Position numbers and translations under genes: made by a program. The notes beneath the pieces are model-generated. The model was given only the letters and a program-made list of their open reading frames with translations. It was not told the origin of the DNA and ran no database searches. 64,000 bases of DNA, from contig NC_007712.1 in NCBI RefSeq assembly GCF_000010085.1, forward strand, positions 3,100,001 through 3,164,000. The letters are read 5' to 3'. Positions 18,101-27,607 of this stretch are shown piece by piece. Source of the DNA: Sodalis glossinidius str. 'morsitans'. Its GTDB lineage: Bacteria; Pseudomonadota; Gammaproteobacteria; Enterobacterales; Enterobacteriaceae. Numbering within the stretch: position 1 is the first letter of the stretch; every line of letters begins with the position of its first letter.

Positions 18101-18819
18101 CGAAACCTCATACACCAGAAATGAGCATAACTCGGGAAGAACGGAGTCTGGCAAAATAATCAAAAGATTTCATATGTAGAGTCAGCCACTCTTGCGCGAG
18201 GCTGGGGTGCATTGCCATCGCGTCTTTGGTCGCCGTAGTTAGCCTGTCTAAACACAATCTGTCCCAGTTACCCTGGTATACTACCGTAAACAGGTTAAGA
18301 TCTTTATCGTAACTAACCTCTGCCAAAGCGGCTTCTATTTGTCTATCGCCGACATGGGCACTGTCTAAAAACTCACCGGAATTCGTTAAAGTTTGCCGTT
18401 TGATAGCATTTACATCTTCGTGATGCCGGCCATAAGAGATACTACGTTTATCCATCACACCGTCAATCTCAAAACTGATAGCATTATGTCCTTCTTTATC
18501 CGCCGTGACGGAGGCACGGAATTTATCAAAATGAATGAGATACGCCATATCTCTCAGTTGATAAAATGCAAGGGCGACAGACAAAGCCTATTCCGTATTA
18601 ACGTTATCCTCAATATTGAGTGAGCATAAAAATTCTTTCCAGTACCTCACTGGTTTTTGTACCACAGAACCAATCTTTAATTTTATCCCACAGCGTTAAC
18701 GCCACTGCGTCTGCCTTACTCTCGCTGTTGATAGCACGTTCAATATCGTTCTATTAAAAGGTAACAAGAGCGAGCTTTTAATCTCAATTGACATAGTATT
18801 TTCCTTTATAAGCGTTGCT

Positions 18820-19010
18820 TCACTGTGCGATACAGAGGGTTGCTTTTGGCGAAACAAAACTATTCCACTATAAAGGTCATAAGGTTCAAGGCCATCAGGT
18901 AATTGATTTAGATAGCCTGCTTCACGCCAGCGCGCGTAGGTGTGACCTCATCGCCAGGGACAAACGCTAAGTATTTGATAAGGTGTGGGGTCTTTGCCAT
19001 GCCCTTACTT
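18820..19010 (-). pseudogene. unidentified decayed fragment upstream of the effector gene
   Basis: A frame reads YARWREAGYLNQLPDGLEPY and DLYSGIVLFRQKQPSVSH and ends about 25 nt before the effector ATG. It looks like real protein text with at least one stop upstream. I cannot assign it. No other feature is seen in 19011-19162. Confidence 0.3.
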
Positions 19011-19162
19011 ACGCTGAGGCTCAGGTTCAGACTCAGGTATACCACCCATGCGCCAAAGTTGAGCGTTTAAGATTGCTCGTTATCGGCTAAGAGAAATGAG
19101 CGGTGATAGGACAGAGAAACAGAGGCCGCGAGAGTTTGCACGCCGACCCGCTTGCCGAAAGC

Positions 19163-19809
19163 TTACTCGCTGTGGCTCAGCGGCCAGGATTCAAACAGAT
19201 AACCGTCGAAGTAGATATCATCCACGTCGGAGAATTCAAGCAGGCGCAATTTGACGTTTTCCAGATGCTGCCACATAGCGTATTTAGCACTACGCGGATC
19301 TTTTTTAATCAGCGCCGCCAGAATCTGTTTATGGTCATGCAGCCATTCTTTACGATAGCGGGTGTTCGCCAAATGGCGGTGCAGCTGGATCCACATGGGA
19401 TTATTTTCGCGCCACTCCCAGGACTGTTTGAACAGCTCCCCAACATGCTGTTATGGGTTGCGGCGGCCACCGCGAGGTGAAAATGCATATCGCCATTTTC
19501 CAGGCCGTTGGGAGAATCGGAGGCCAGCTCTTCTTCCTCTAGCGACAACGCCTGACACATACTGACGATGTCTTCACGGGTGTGCTGATGACAAAAATGC
19601 CCGCGCCGCGCCGGACCTCGATGAGTCCTTCCAGCTCCAGCATAATAAGCGCTTCGCGAATCAAGGTCCGACTCACGTTCAACCTATCGGCAATTTCTCG
19701 CTCGGGGGTGCAAACGTTCGCCGAGTACGTAACGCTTTTGCGCAATCATGTCACGCAGAATACCGCCCACTTCCTGATAAGGATGCTGTTATATGAGACT
19801 CGATTTCAT
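19163..19809 (-). pseudogene. uxuR: uxuR, GntR-family repressor of hexuronate genes, decayed
   Basis: The ATG at 19809 gives MKSSLI, a TAA, then QHPYQEVGGILRDMIAQKRY. A frameshift at GERL leads to PEREIADRLNVSRTLIREAL and LEGLIEVRRGAGIFV (winged helix). The effector-binding domain (CQALSLEEEELASDSPNGLE, DMHFHLAVAAATHNSML, then MWIQLHRHLANTRYRKEWLH to YFDGYLFESWPLSHSE) is close to E. coli UxuR throughout. At least one stop and three frameshifts. It would have repressed uxuAB in the absence of fructuronate. Confidence 0.9.
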
Positions 19810-19829
19810 AGTGGCTTTGTCACTGTCGG

Positions 19830-20171
19830 TTAACATCTTTCACTGGGAAAAGCGCGGCGGCAATAGCCAAATACCGCCTTAGCGCCGGCCCTTGGCCCTG
19901 TCGCTATCATGGCATACTTTCAACCGCGATGCCATTTTGGGCGCTCTCTTGTCAATTTGGTTGACCAGCCGGCGTAACGGATGGCGGCATAATTCTACAC
20001 GGCCGGCAGCGGTCGAAAGATTCAGCCACTGTCGCTCGCTGACATGCTGTGCTGTGCCGTGTCGGACCGCATTTAGCCCGCGCGCGGCCGGACAGGCAAG
20101 CGCAAAAGCAAATACCTGTCTGACGACCCTGCCGGGCGCCAGGCCACGAAACATTCCGCGCGTGCGGAAGG
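19830..20171. other. intergenic, no feature recognised
   Basis: GC-rich DNA between the uxuR and uxuB relics. Frames exist on both strands but none reads like a known protein. Confidence 0.4.
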
Positions 20172-21572
20172 TTAGCGGCTCAGCGCTTCCACCGCGGCCC
20201 TGGCCCCCAACCGGCAAAGCCACTCATAGGCGTCGGTGACCGCCGCAACAAATTGCGCATTCGCCGGCAAATCGTCATTAAAAATACTGCGGATGCCGAG
20301 CAATGCTTGCACACGCGCCGGACCGCTGGGATGTTGCCGGTTAACGGCCTGGAGAGTACCATTTAGAGGATCCACTACCTCAATGGCGTTGCCCTGCTCA
20401 TCCTCTGCCAGGATATAGCGCATCCACCCCGCCACACCCACCGCCAAATGGCGATAATCCGTTCTCTGCACCAGGTGCTGACGGATAGGTTCCAGCATGC
20501 GCTGCGGCAGTTTCTGGCTGCCATCCATGGCGATTTGCCAGGTGCGATGACGCAGCGAGGGGTTACTGAATCGTTCAATTAACAGTCTGGCTTAGGCCGC
20601 CAAATCCGTACCGGCGGGCATGGACAAAGTCGGCGCCTGTTCCTGCATCTACCCCAAATAGGCGAGGAAAGAGTGGCTACCGTTCAGCATGCGTAGTTTC
20701 ATCATTTCAAAGGGAACCACATCATCCACAAACTGTGCGCCGACGCGGTCCCAATCGGGGCAGCCGTTGACGAAGTTATCTTCGATTACCCACTGGCGGA
20801 AAGGTTAGCAGGCGATGAAGCAGGGATCGTAAATCCCGAGGCTGCCGGCAATCTCGTCTAACACTTCCGGGGTCGCGGCGGGAACAATGCAGTCAACCAT
20901 CGTGCAGGGAAAAGTCACCTTATTCGCTATCCAGTCGGCGAGGCCGGCGTCGCGCGCCCAGGCAAGTCCCAGAACGGCTACCCGCGCCACATGGCCATTT
21001 TCGCGCAGATTGTCGCAGGACATCACGGTAAAGGGCGGTAGGCCCCGTTGCCGACGCATGCGCAGCGCTTCAACGATATAGCCGATGGCGGAACGTGGTT
21101 GATCTGGCGTGGCCAAGTCATGCTTAATCAGTGGATTTGTCAGATCGAGTTCACCGCTGGCCGCTTCGGCGCAATACCCTTTTTCGGTCACGGTCAGCGA
21201 TACGATGGCCGTTTCCGGGTGGACCATGGCTTCCAGAGTGGCGCGACAACCATCCAGCTCGGGATGCAGTGCTTCTTTCATTGAACCGATAATCTTCAGT
21301 TCGGTGGCCTCGGCGCCCTTTTCCGCGACAGTGTAGAGAAAGTGTTGTTTGCGCAGGGCATCAATCAAAAGCCGATCGTTGCCGGGCATCAGATTGACTT
21401 CGCAATACCCCCAGTCCGATGTCGTCGTTTCCAGCAGATGATGGGTGAACAGCGCTTGATGGGCGCGATGAAAGGCGCCGCAGCCTAAATGCACCATCCG
21501 CGCCGTCAGGCGTGAGGTATCCCAGGCGGGCCGGGCAACGCTCAGCATACCGGTGGCGATAGTTGTTTCCAT
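20172..21572 (-). pseudogene. uxuB: uxuB, fructuronate reductase, decayed
   Basis: The first 255 residues (SVARPAWDTSRLTARMVHLG CGAFHRAHQALFTHHLL ...) match UxuB/mannonate oxidoreductase up to GIYDPCFIAC, then a TAG. The frame continues after the stop (PFRQWVIEDNFVNGCPDWDR, MLNGSHSFLAYLG), meets another stop and lacks about 20 residues (the GYETIADTVTNPAYR region of E. coli). It resumes MQEQAPTLSMPAGTDL and MDGSQKLPQRMLEPIR to the end. It would reduce fructuronate to mannonate with NADH. Confidence 0.92.
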
Positions 21573-21668
21573 GAAAGCCTCCTGCCCCTAGGCCCGCCGG
21601 CAAAATGACCGGACGATAAGCCGAAGGGATTTTTAGCAAACGGCACGGATCTACCGTGCCAAAGCGGT

Positions 21669-22668
21669 TCAGTGATGAGCAAAATAGACGCTTTGGACAG
21701 CCAGTTCGACGCTGCGTATTTTCGCCAGACCTTTCAACCGGCCAATAGCGGAATACCCCGGATTGGTTTTCTTGGTCAGATCGTCGAGCATCTCTGGTAG
21801 CCGTGGTCGGGACGCATCGGGATTGCGTCTTCGTCGCCGGCGTTCTTACGCCGTTGTTCTTCGTGTGCGATGGCCTTAATGACCGCGAACATGTCCACAT
21901 CTCCCGCCAGATGTGCGGCTTCGTGGAAACTGCGCGGATTGCTTTCGCGCTGGGTCGAGCGCAGGTGGGCAAAATAAATTCTCGGCCCGAACCGCGCGAT
22001 CATTCCCACCAAATCGTTGTCGGCGCGCACGCCGTAGGAGCCGGTACAGAAGGTAAAGCCGTTAGCCATGCTCGCTACGGTATCCACCATCCATTGCATA
22101 TCGTCAGCGGTAGAAACAATACGCGGCAACCCCAGAATTGGCCACGGCGGATCGTCAGGATGTACCGTCATCCGGACGCCCACTTCTTCCGCGACCGGAA
22201 TAATGGCGCGCAGGAAATAGGCGAAGTTCTCACGCAATATGTCGTGATCGATGCCTTCGTACCGCGCGAGTTGAGCGCGGAATTGGTCAAGCGTATAGCC
22301 CTCTTCAGCGCCCGGTAGGCCGGCGATGATATTGCGGGCAAGGCGCGTTTTGTCCTCGTCGCTCATCTCGGTGAAGCGCTGCGCCGCCTGTTGAATTTCC
22401 TCGGCGCTGTAATCCACCTCGGCACCGGCGCGCCGCAGAATATGCAGCTCAAAGACGGCGAAGGCCACCTGGTCGAACCGCAATGCTTTGGCACCGTCCG
22501 GTAATTCATATTCCAAATCGGTGCGCGTCCAATCCAGAATCGGCGAAGTTGTAACACACCGTCCGGATGCCGAATTGCGCCAAATTCCTAAGCGTTTGCT
22601 GCTAATTGCGAATCCACAGGTCATAATTGCCGCTGTAGGTTTTGATATCTTCAAAACTGTCCAGTAAG
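21669..22668 (-). pseudogene. uxuA: uxuA, mannonate dehydratase, 5' end lost
   Basis: Begins inside the gene at FEDIKTYSGNYDLWIRN (family: HEDIKTHTGNYEQWIAN), has a TAG, and a frameshift near 22560. It then runs open from DWTRTDLEYELPDGAKALRF through RMTVHPDDPPWPILGLPRIV to MRPDHGYQ. A second frameshift leads to the true end KKTNPGYSAIGRLKGL ... VYFAHH. The first 70 or so codons are replaced by a TonB-receptor fragment. Spacing and order with uxuB and uxuR are as in E. coli. Confidence 0.9.
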
Positions 22669-23031
22669 GTATTATCCACACACCACCGTGGAAACCGCGC
22701 AGCGAAATGGTGTCAAAACGCGTCGCCGCACCGGCAAAATTGGTAAAAACACCGGGGGTATAATTCAGCACCTGATTTAAATCCATTGCGCCCTGATCGT
22801 CTATCTGCTGACGGGTAATGACGGAAATAGATTGTCCGGTGGTGATAAGCGGCTTATCGGTTTTGGTCGCGCCAGTGCTGGTCTTGGCGGTATATCCGGC
22901 GGTGGGAGCGTCTGCGCCCGCGTCCTGTTGGGCGGTCACCACAATGGTCTCTTCCGCCCCGCCATCAGCGGCAGGGCTAATGCTATTGAGCACATGAGCG
23001 CAGATGTTTTGATCCTGAAAACGTTAGTCAT
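22669..23031 (-). pseudogene. TonB-dependent siderophore receptor, 5' fragment
   Basis: The ATG at 23031 gives a signal peptide (MTNVFRIKTSALMCSIALAL). A frameshift is followed by EETIVVTAQ (TonB-box type), then GATKTDKPLITTGQSISVIT and MDLNQVLNYTPGVFTNFAGA and FDTISLRGFHGG, a FhuA/FoxA-like plug domain. The protein ends after about 110 residues where uxuA sequence begins; barrel missing. Probably a hydroxamate-siderophore receptor. Confidence 0.85.
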
Positions 23032-23044
23032 TCACATTATCTCT

Positions 23045-23320
23045 TTCTTGAACCGTACAGCACCCGTGCGGCGCATGTGATTAATGCCGAGCGCGAACTG
23101 GCCGCCGATGGCAGCATGGTACAGTATCGGGCACGGCCCGCTCTTTTTCGGCAGCAGCAATGATTTAATCGAGCGCTTTGAGTACGGTCAGGATCCGACA
23201 AAGGTGATCATCGATTTGACCCACGCGCAAATCTGGGACACCTCAAGCGTGGCGGCGCTGGACGCCATTGTCACCAAATATCAGGCCCACAGCGCCGAAG
23301 TGACCATTAACCCGTCTTGA
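23045..23320 (+). pseudogene. SulP-family anion permease, STAS-domain remnant
   Basis: After a frameshift near 23130 the text GPLFFGSSNDLIERF, then VIIDLTHAQIWDTSSVAALD and IVTKYQAHSAEVTI, is a STAS domain as found at the C-terminus of SulP sulfate/bicarbonate transporters. The transmembrane part is absent. The fragment abuts the receptor relic in opposite orientation, marking a rearrangement breakpoint. Confidence 0.7.
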
Positions 23321-23507
23321 CGCACGCAGCGGCGATTTTCACCGACGTTTGACCGGCCGTTTGCCCTAATCGCCAGCAGGTGAGGATGCAGATGCGGTAT
23401 GTGGGTGTAGATGCGGGTGTGGTATGCAGGTGCAGCGCCAGGCTAGCCGAATAATCGGCAGAACTTACAGCCTCCTCAGGAAGCATTACCCTGGCGCAGA
23501 ACGTTGA
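23321..23507. other. intergenic with short GT-rich simple repeats
   Basis: Around 23380-23445 the DNA has GATGCAGATGCGG, GTGTAGATGCGGG and GTGGTATGCAGGTGCAG, a loose 12-13-nt repetition. No gene seen. Confidence 0.35.
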
Positions 23508-24118
23508 TTATCTCATTATTCCTTTGCGTATACCCGAGGCGAGCAGAGCATGATAAAGCGGATAAACATACGCATAAACGGTATTTATCGCCCTGGCACA
23601 GCGCAGGCTTAACGCCGCGCTCACCAGCGCAACCCCGAGCGATGCCATCATATCCAGCGGAAAATGAACGCCCATATACACCCGGGCCCAGGCGACCATC
23701 ACGCTGAGGGCGAACAGCGCCAGCCCCTGCCGACGCAGGGTACCGCGGGCTATCAGGCTAAAGCTTATGGCGCAGGCTAGCGACATGTGATCGCTGGGGA
23801 AAGAATTATTGGCCGCGTGATAAAGGAAATTTTGCCCGAGGGGGATCATGAACGGCCGCGGGTGTTGCCAAATCATACCCAGCGCAATATTGATCGCCAG
23901 CGCCAATAGCATGCTGAGCGTGGCGTAGAGCACGGCTTTTTTTGCTCTTCTCCGCGCCAGAACCAATCGAACAGCAATACCAGCGGAAACAACGCCACGG
24001 CGTCGCTGGCGAAAAACATTCCCACCCGCAGCATGCCGGCGCTAATTGCGGCGGGGGCATTGATTAACTGAAACAAATAAACGTTAAGCTTTTCCAGAGC
24101 CGGCGAGAATGTGGTCAT
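23508..24118 (-). pseudogene. PAP2-family (undecaprenyl-diphosphatase-like) phosphatase, frameshifted
   Basis: Starts MTTFSPALEKLNVYLFQL and is membrane-type up to LFDWFWRG. A frameshift at about 23950 leads to KKAVLYATLSMLLALAINIA. PAP2 motifs follow: WQHPRPF, SFPSDHMS (PSDH) and ARVYMGVHFPLD with the catalytic His. BcrC/YbjG-type enzymes dephosphorylate undecaprenyl pyrophosphate. It lies downstream of arnF in the same direction. The frameshift lies before all catalytic motifs, so the product is lost unless reinitiation occurs. Confidence 0.75.
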
Positions 24119-24294
24119 AGCATGCATAGTAAGTAAAAGCGGGGGAAAGCGCACATCGGTGTACGTCATTTGTCGGGCGGCGTTCGATAGTAAACGTCGC
24201 GGGCTGGCGCCTGCACAGCACGCCATGTGTCGCAGTGGCCTATTATGCCACCCTGACCTGAAGGCAACATTAGGACCACGCCGATAATCGCCAG

Positions 24295-24357
24295 GGCGCG
24301 GCGTGTCGCCCTTGCCGTCGTTGGATATCTCAGCGGCGCGGCGTGTCGCCCTTGCCG
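24295..24357. repeat. direct repeat at arnF 3' end
   Basis: GGCGCGGCGTGTCGCCCTTG plus CCG occurs at 24295-24317 and again at 24335-24357. The second copy is the end of arnF (GKGDTPRR-stop). A small duplication, probably a slippage or recombination scar. Confidence 0.8.
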
Positions 24358-24722
24358 CCGGCGGGCAGGCAAATCAACAACAGGCCGCCGCAAATTAGCG
24401 CCACGCCCATCAGGCGCGAAAACGTAAACCGCTCATTGAATTCGGGGATCATCAGCGCGCAAGCGGCCACCAGGACATAACTCAGGCTGAGCAGCGGATA
24501 GGCTTTATTCAACGGCAAACGGCGCAGCGCCATAAACCAGCATCCCATGGAACAGACATAGGCCAGCAAGCCCCCCATCAGCAAAGCGAGGGGTTCCGCG
24601 TAAGCCGGGTCCAGCCAAAGTCGGAGGGCGCCAAGCGGCGGCAAATGCATCATTACCCATTTCAACAGCAGCTGTGCGGCGCTGACCAACGCCACGCTGA
24701 ACAACGCCCAGCCGTAGCCCAT
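24330..24722 (-). CDS. arnF: ArnF, subunit of undecaprenyl-phosphate-Ara4N flippase
   Basis: 130 residues with four membrane segments, MGYGWALFSVALVSAAQLLL ... RRLPLNKAYPLLSLSYVLVA ... LLLICLPAGG. SMR-like fold. With ArnE it moves undecaprenyl-phosphate-L-Ara4N to the periplasmic side. The start overlaps the arnE stop (TGATG). Length is as in E. coli. A 23-bp piece of its 3' end is repeated 17 nt downstream of the first copy. Confidence 0.95.
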   Translation of the reverse strand: MGYGWALFSVALVSAAQLLLKWVMMHLPPLGALRLWLDPAYAEPLALLMGGLLAYVCSMGCWFMALRRLPLNKAYPLLSLSYVLVAACALMIPEFNERFTFSRLMGVALICGGLLLICLPAGGKGDTPRR

Positions 24723-25057
24723 CACAAATTCACCCCCATGCACATCACGCCTGCGACTATCAGCAGCAGACCGCAGCCGTGGCGTAACGATACAGGTTCT
24801 CGCCACAGCCAACGGGCGGCCAGGGTCACCAGCACAAAATTGAGGCTGAACATCGGATAGGCAATGCCTACCGGGACCCTCTGCAAGACCCAGAGCCACA
24901 CCAGCATGGCGCCACCCAGCAGCAACAGACTTATTGCCAGCCAGCGCACCCGATGCCGCAGCTCGCCGGCACCGGATGAAGCACCGGCGGCGTGTTTCTG
25001 ACACAGCTGCCCGGCGCAGCTGAGCAGACTCACGAGAAAAATCAGCAGATACATCAT
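24722..25057 (-). CDS. arnE: ArnE, subunit of undecaprenyl-phosphate-Ara4N flippase
   Basis: 111 residues, four membrane segments, MMYLLIFLVSLLSCAGQLCQ ... VPVGIAYPMFSLNFVLVTLA ... GVMCMGVNL. SMR-like partner of ArnF in the inner membrane. Overlaps arnT by 4 nt upstream and arnF by 1 nt downstream, so translation is coupled. Confidence 0.95.
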   Translation of the reverse strand: MMYLLIFLVSLLSCAGQLCQKHAAGASSGAGELRHRVRWLAISLLLLGGAMLVWLWVLQRVPVGIAYPMFSLNFVLVTLAARWLWREPVSLRHGCGLLLIVAGVMCMGVNL

Positions 25058-26706
25058 GGCCGGCGCTGATGGTACGCTAATAGCACCAGCCGTCCGCGCC
25101 GGTACGTCTCATCCGCACGCGGCAGATGACTAATCTGCGTCTCACCGTCAGGGAGCAGCACCACCAGCGCCACCGAGCCTTCTTTGCAGCGCTCACGAAG
25201 CCAGTCGGAAAAATCCTCTTCACGGATGAAACGGTCTGCGGCGTCGGGATAGCTCAGACCGTAGGCCAGCTCTCCCTGGAGTTCAAATAACGAAATATCG
25301 CTACGTTGCAGCTCCCAGGCAAGCCCTGCCGCCACGCCAACACTATTGGCGAAAATAAAGCGGCTTTTTTCCAGCTGCGGCCGCACGGTCTGGATAAATG
25401 ACTGCGGCTGCTTGGCGTCGATCACCTGCTGTGGTATCGCCTGCCCTACAAGCAGAGCAATCCCCAGCGGACACAGCGCCGCCCAGCGCCAGCATACGGT
25501 TGGCGCGCGCAGGGTCAGCCCGCCCACCGCCGCCCAGACCAGGAAACCGAGCACCCCCAGCAGCACTTTGCGAACTTCATTCTGCACAAAGAGCGGATGC
25601 TGCGCCAGGCCCCAGGGAGCCAACACGCTGGCTACCGTGATGACGCACAACAGACCGAACAGCAGATTCAGGACGCCGTTAACCTTTAGCGCCCGCCCGC
25701 CACACGTCGCTGCATAGCGCGCCATTAGCAGGGCCAGCGGCGCGAAGCTGGGAAGAATATAGGTCGGCAGCTTGCCTTTCGACAGGCTGAAAAACAGCAG
25801 CGGCATGACGACCCAGCCCAGCAGATAGAACGCCCCACTCTGCGTTTGACGTTCACGCCAGGCGCGACGCAGCGCGCCTGGCAGCAGCCCCAGCCAGGGC
25901 AACGTCCCCGCCAACAGCACCGGCAAGTAATACCAGAAAGGGGCTTTATGTTGGGCATTGTCTTCCGCGAAGCGCTGAACATGCTCGACCCAGATAAAAT
26001 AATGCCAAAAATCCGGCTCACGGCGCGCGATGGCGATAACCCACGGCAGACTTGTCGCTACGGCGCCGAGTAGCGCCAGCGGCCCATAAATAAACACCTC
26101 TTTCCAGCGTTTTTGCGCAATGACCCACGGCAGAACGCTAAGCACCGGTACCGCCAGCGCCAGGAAGCCTTTGGTCATGAATCCCAGCCCGCAGGCGATG
26201 CCCAGCGCTAGATAACCCAGCCCCTTACGCCAGCCGCGGGGCGCCTGTACCGCCTGCCAGAAAGCGCACATAGCGGCCGCCAGCCACAAGGCGATCATCG
26301 GGTCGAGCACCGCATAGGTCCCGATGCTGTAAACCAGCAGGCAGGAGCTGTATATCGCCGCCGCCGTCAGACCAAGCCACCGGTCCTGCCATAACCGCAA
26401 CGCCAGCCAGTACACCATGAGCGCCGTCAGGGCAATCGAGAACGCGGAACCAAAATGCACGGCAAAATTGGTGTGGCCAAAAGCCCACTGGCTAAGGTTA
26501 TTAATCCAGTAGCCGACGGACGGTTTTTCAAAATAACGCAGCCCCAGGAAATGGGGGACAATCCAATCGCCGCTCGCCAGCATTTCGCGGCTTATTTCAG
26601 CGTAACGGGTTTCATCCGGCTGCCACAGGCTGCGAAACGACAGCGGCAAAAGATAATATAGGGCAATAATGCACATCAGCCCGATACCGGGTTTAAGGGA
26701 TTTCAT
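25054..26706 (-). CDS. arnT: ArnT, lipid A 4-amino-4-deoxy-L-arabinose transferase
   Basis: 550 residues, the same length as E. coli ArnT. GT83/PMT-type membrane glycosyltransferase with a first periplasmic loop DETRYAEISREMLASGDWIV holding the conserved acidic pair and IVPHFLGLRYFEKPSVGYW. It transfers L-Ara4N from the undecaprenyl carrier to lipid A phosphates at the periplasmic face, lowering negative charge and giving resistance to cationic peptides. No break seen. 7 nt after arnD. Confidence 0.95.
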   Translation of the reverse strand: MKSLKPGIGLMCIIALYYLLPLSFRSLWQPDETRYAEISREMLASGDWIVPHFLGLRYFEKPSVGYWINNLSQWAFGHTNFAVHFGSAFSIALTALMVYWLALRLWQDRWLGLTAAAIYSSCLLVYSIGTYAVLDPMIALWLAAAMCAFWQAVQAPRGWRKGLGYLALGIACGLGFMTKGFLALAVPVLSVLPWVIAQKRWKEVFIYGPLALLGAVATSLPWVIAIARREPDFWHYFIWVEHVQRFAEDNAQHKAPFWYYLPVLLAGTLPWLGLLPGALRRAWRERQTQSGAFYLLGWVVMPLLFFSLSKGKLPTYILPSFAPLALLMARYAATCGGRALKVNGVLNLLFGLLCVITVASVLAPWGLAQHPLFVQNEVRKVLLGVLGFLVWAAVGGLTLRAPTVCWRWAALCPLGIALLVGQAIPQQVIDAKQPQSFIQTVRPQLEKSRFIFANSVGVAAGLAWELQRSDISLFELQGELAYGLSYPDAADRFIREEDFSDWLRERCKEGSVALVVLLPDGETQISHLPRADETYRRGRLVLLAYHQRRP

Positions 26707-26713
26707 TATCGAC

Positions 26714-27607
26714 TCACTTTAACAAGCGCTGACATCCAACCCACCCTTCTCGTCCCGGAATCTCGCCGCGCACCACCTGACCGACCGGGAGTGCTGCAGT
26801 ATCCTGGGGGAGAAGCTCTCGCAGCGGACAAAAGCGGATTCCTTCCGCCACCGCCATCGACAACAGTTCCTGAAACATTCCGCTTAGCGCAATCCCTTCA
26901 ACCTCGGCGTGAATGGTGTAAACCGGCGTCCCGCGATCGGCCTTGATGCTGTCGAGAATGAAATGGTTGTAGCCGGCACGGGTAGTCGTCTGCCCGATGG
27001 CCTCGTCAAAGGTAGGCTGCGTCACCGGGATCTGCACCGCGCCAAACGCGCCGTTGGCCAGCAACGGCCGAAACGGCTCCGTGCCGCGACAGTCGCTGTT
27101 GTAGTGAAAGTCAAAGGGCTGCTTGGCCTGCACCACGCGATCGTCCGCACGCCAGCCTGCGACCGCTGAACAGGTCACCGGCCGCTCGATAATGGCGGTC
27201 AGCGCATCCCGCGCCAGTCGAATCTGTTCCGTCAATTGCCGCTCGCTCCATACGCCAGCCCAGGTTTGCCAGGCAAAATGATCCCAGGCGTGCAGCCCGA
27301 CTTCATGGTCGGCTGCAGCGGCGCGGATCTGCGCCGCCAGCCCCTGGCCGATTTTTCTACCCGGCCAGGCGGTGCCGGCCAGCAGGATATCCCAGCCGTA
27401 AAGCGAAGCGGCGCGGGAGCGCAACATCTTCAACAAAAATTGCGGTTTTGCCAGGCGCCACAAATGACGCCCCATATTATCCGGCCCAACGCTGAAAAAG
27501 AACGTCGCCTGGATCTGCTGCGCCGCCAGCAATTCCAGCAGGCGCGGCATACCGTCGCGCGTACCGCGCCAGGTATCGACATCTATACGCAGGCCGACGT
27601 TTTTCAT
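26714..27607 (-). CDS. arnD: ArnD, undecaprenyl-phosphate-Ara4FN deformylase
   Basis: 297 residues. NodB-type polysaccharide deacetylase: RIDVDTWRGTRDGMPRLLEL with catalytic Asp, VGLHAWDHFAWQ with the metal-binding His motif, and YTIHAEVEGIALSGMFQELL at the C-terminal catalytic His. It removes the formyl group from undecaprenyl-phosphate-Ara4FN. Start overlaps the arnA stop (ATGA). Confidence 0.95.
   Translation of the reverse strand: MKNVGLRIDVDTWRGTRDGMPRLLELLAAQQIQATFFFSVGPDNMGRHLWRLAKPQFLLKMLRSRAASLYGWDILLAGTAWPGRKIGQGLAAQIRAAAADHEVGLHAWDHFAWQTWAGVWSERQLTEQIRLARDALTAIIERPVTCSAVAGWRADDRVVQAKQPFDFHYNSDCRGTEPFRPLLANGAFGAVQIPVTQPTFDEAIGQTTTRAGYNHFILDSIKADRGTPVYTIHAEVEGIALSGMFQELLSMAVAEGIRFCPLRELLPQDTAALPVGQVVRGEIPGREGWVGCQRLLK

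Larger units (their letters stand above)
15834..18794 (-). pseudogene. SPI-2-type type III effector with tandem EPIYA-type motifs, interrupted by two IS elements
   Basis: Read leftward from the ATG at 18794 (AAAGGA upstream). After a frameshift at about 18748 the text is SKADAVALTLWDKIKDWF, matching the N-terminal translocation motif (LWEKIKxFF) of SifA/SspH2/SseJ-type effectors. After another frameshift and a TAG comes FYQLRDMAYLIHFDKF, also as in that domain. The gene continues to MKSFDYF at about 18150 and is cut by an IS256 relic. Beyond it (17528-17330) reads KMAEIEKSGILSFGRSIDAL. A segment at 17328-17077 carries EPLYA, KPAYV, EPAYS, EPLYA, SPVYT, EPIYA and EPVYL. After a third frameshift the frame continues SILSFGAPYGQRSKVKEG to GNVYAKIERTTSSLMEEIVS, crossing an IS903-type insertion, and ends YLRRYNFM-stop at 15834. 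Tyrosines in EPIYA motifs of other effectors are phosphorylated by host kinases. Joining these pieces into one gene is my inference. Confidence 0.65.

Noticed and set aside
21776..22993. A single 405-codon gene
   Set aside because: It is a chance open fusion of a TonB-receptor fragment and a 5'-truncated uxuA, with an out-of-frame stretch in the middle.
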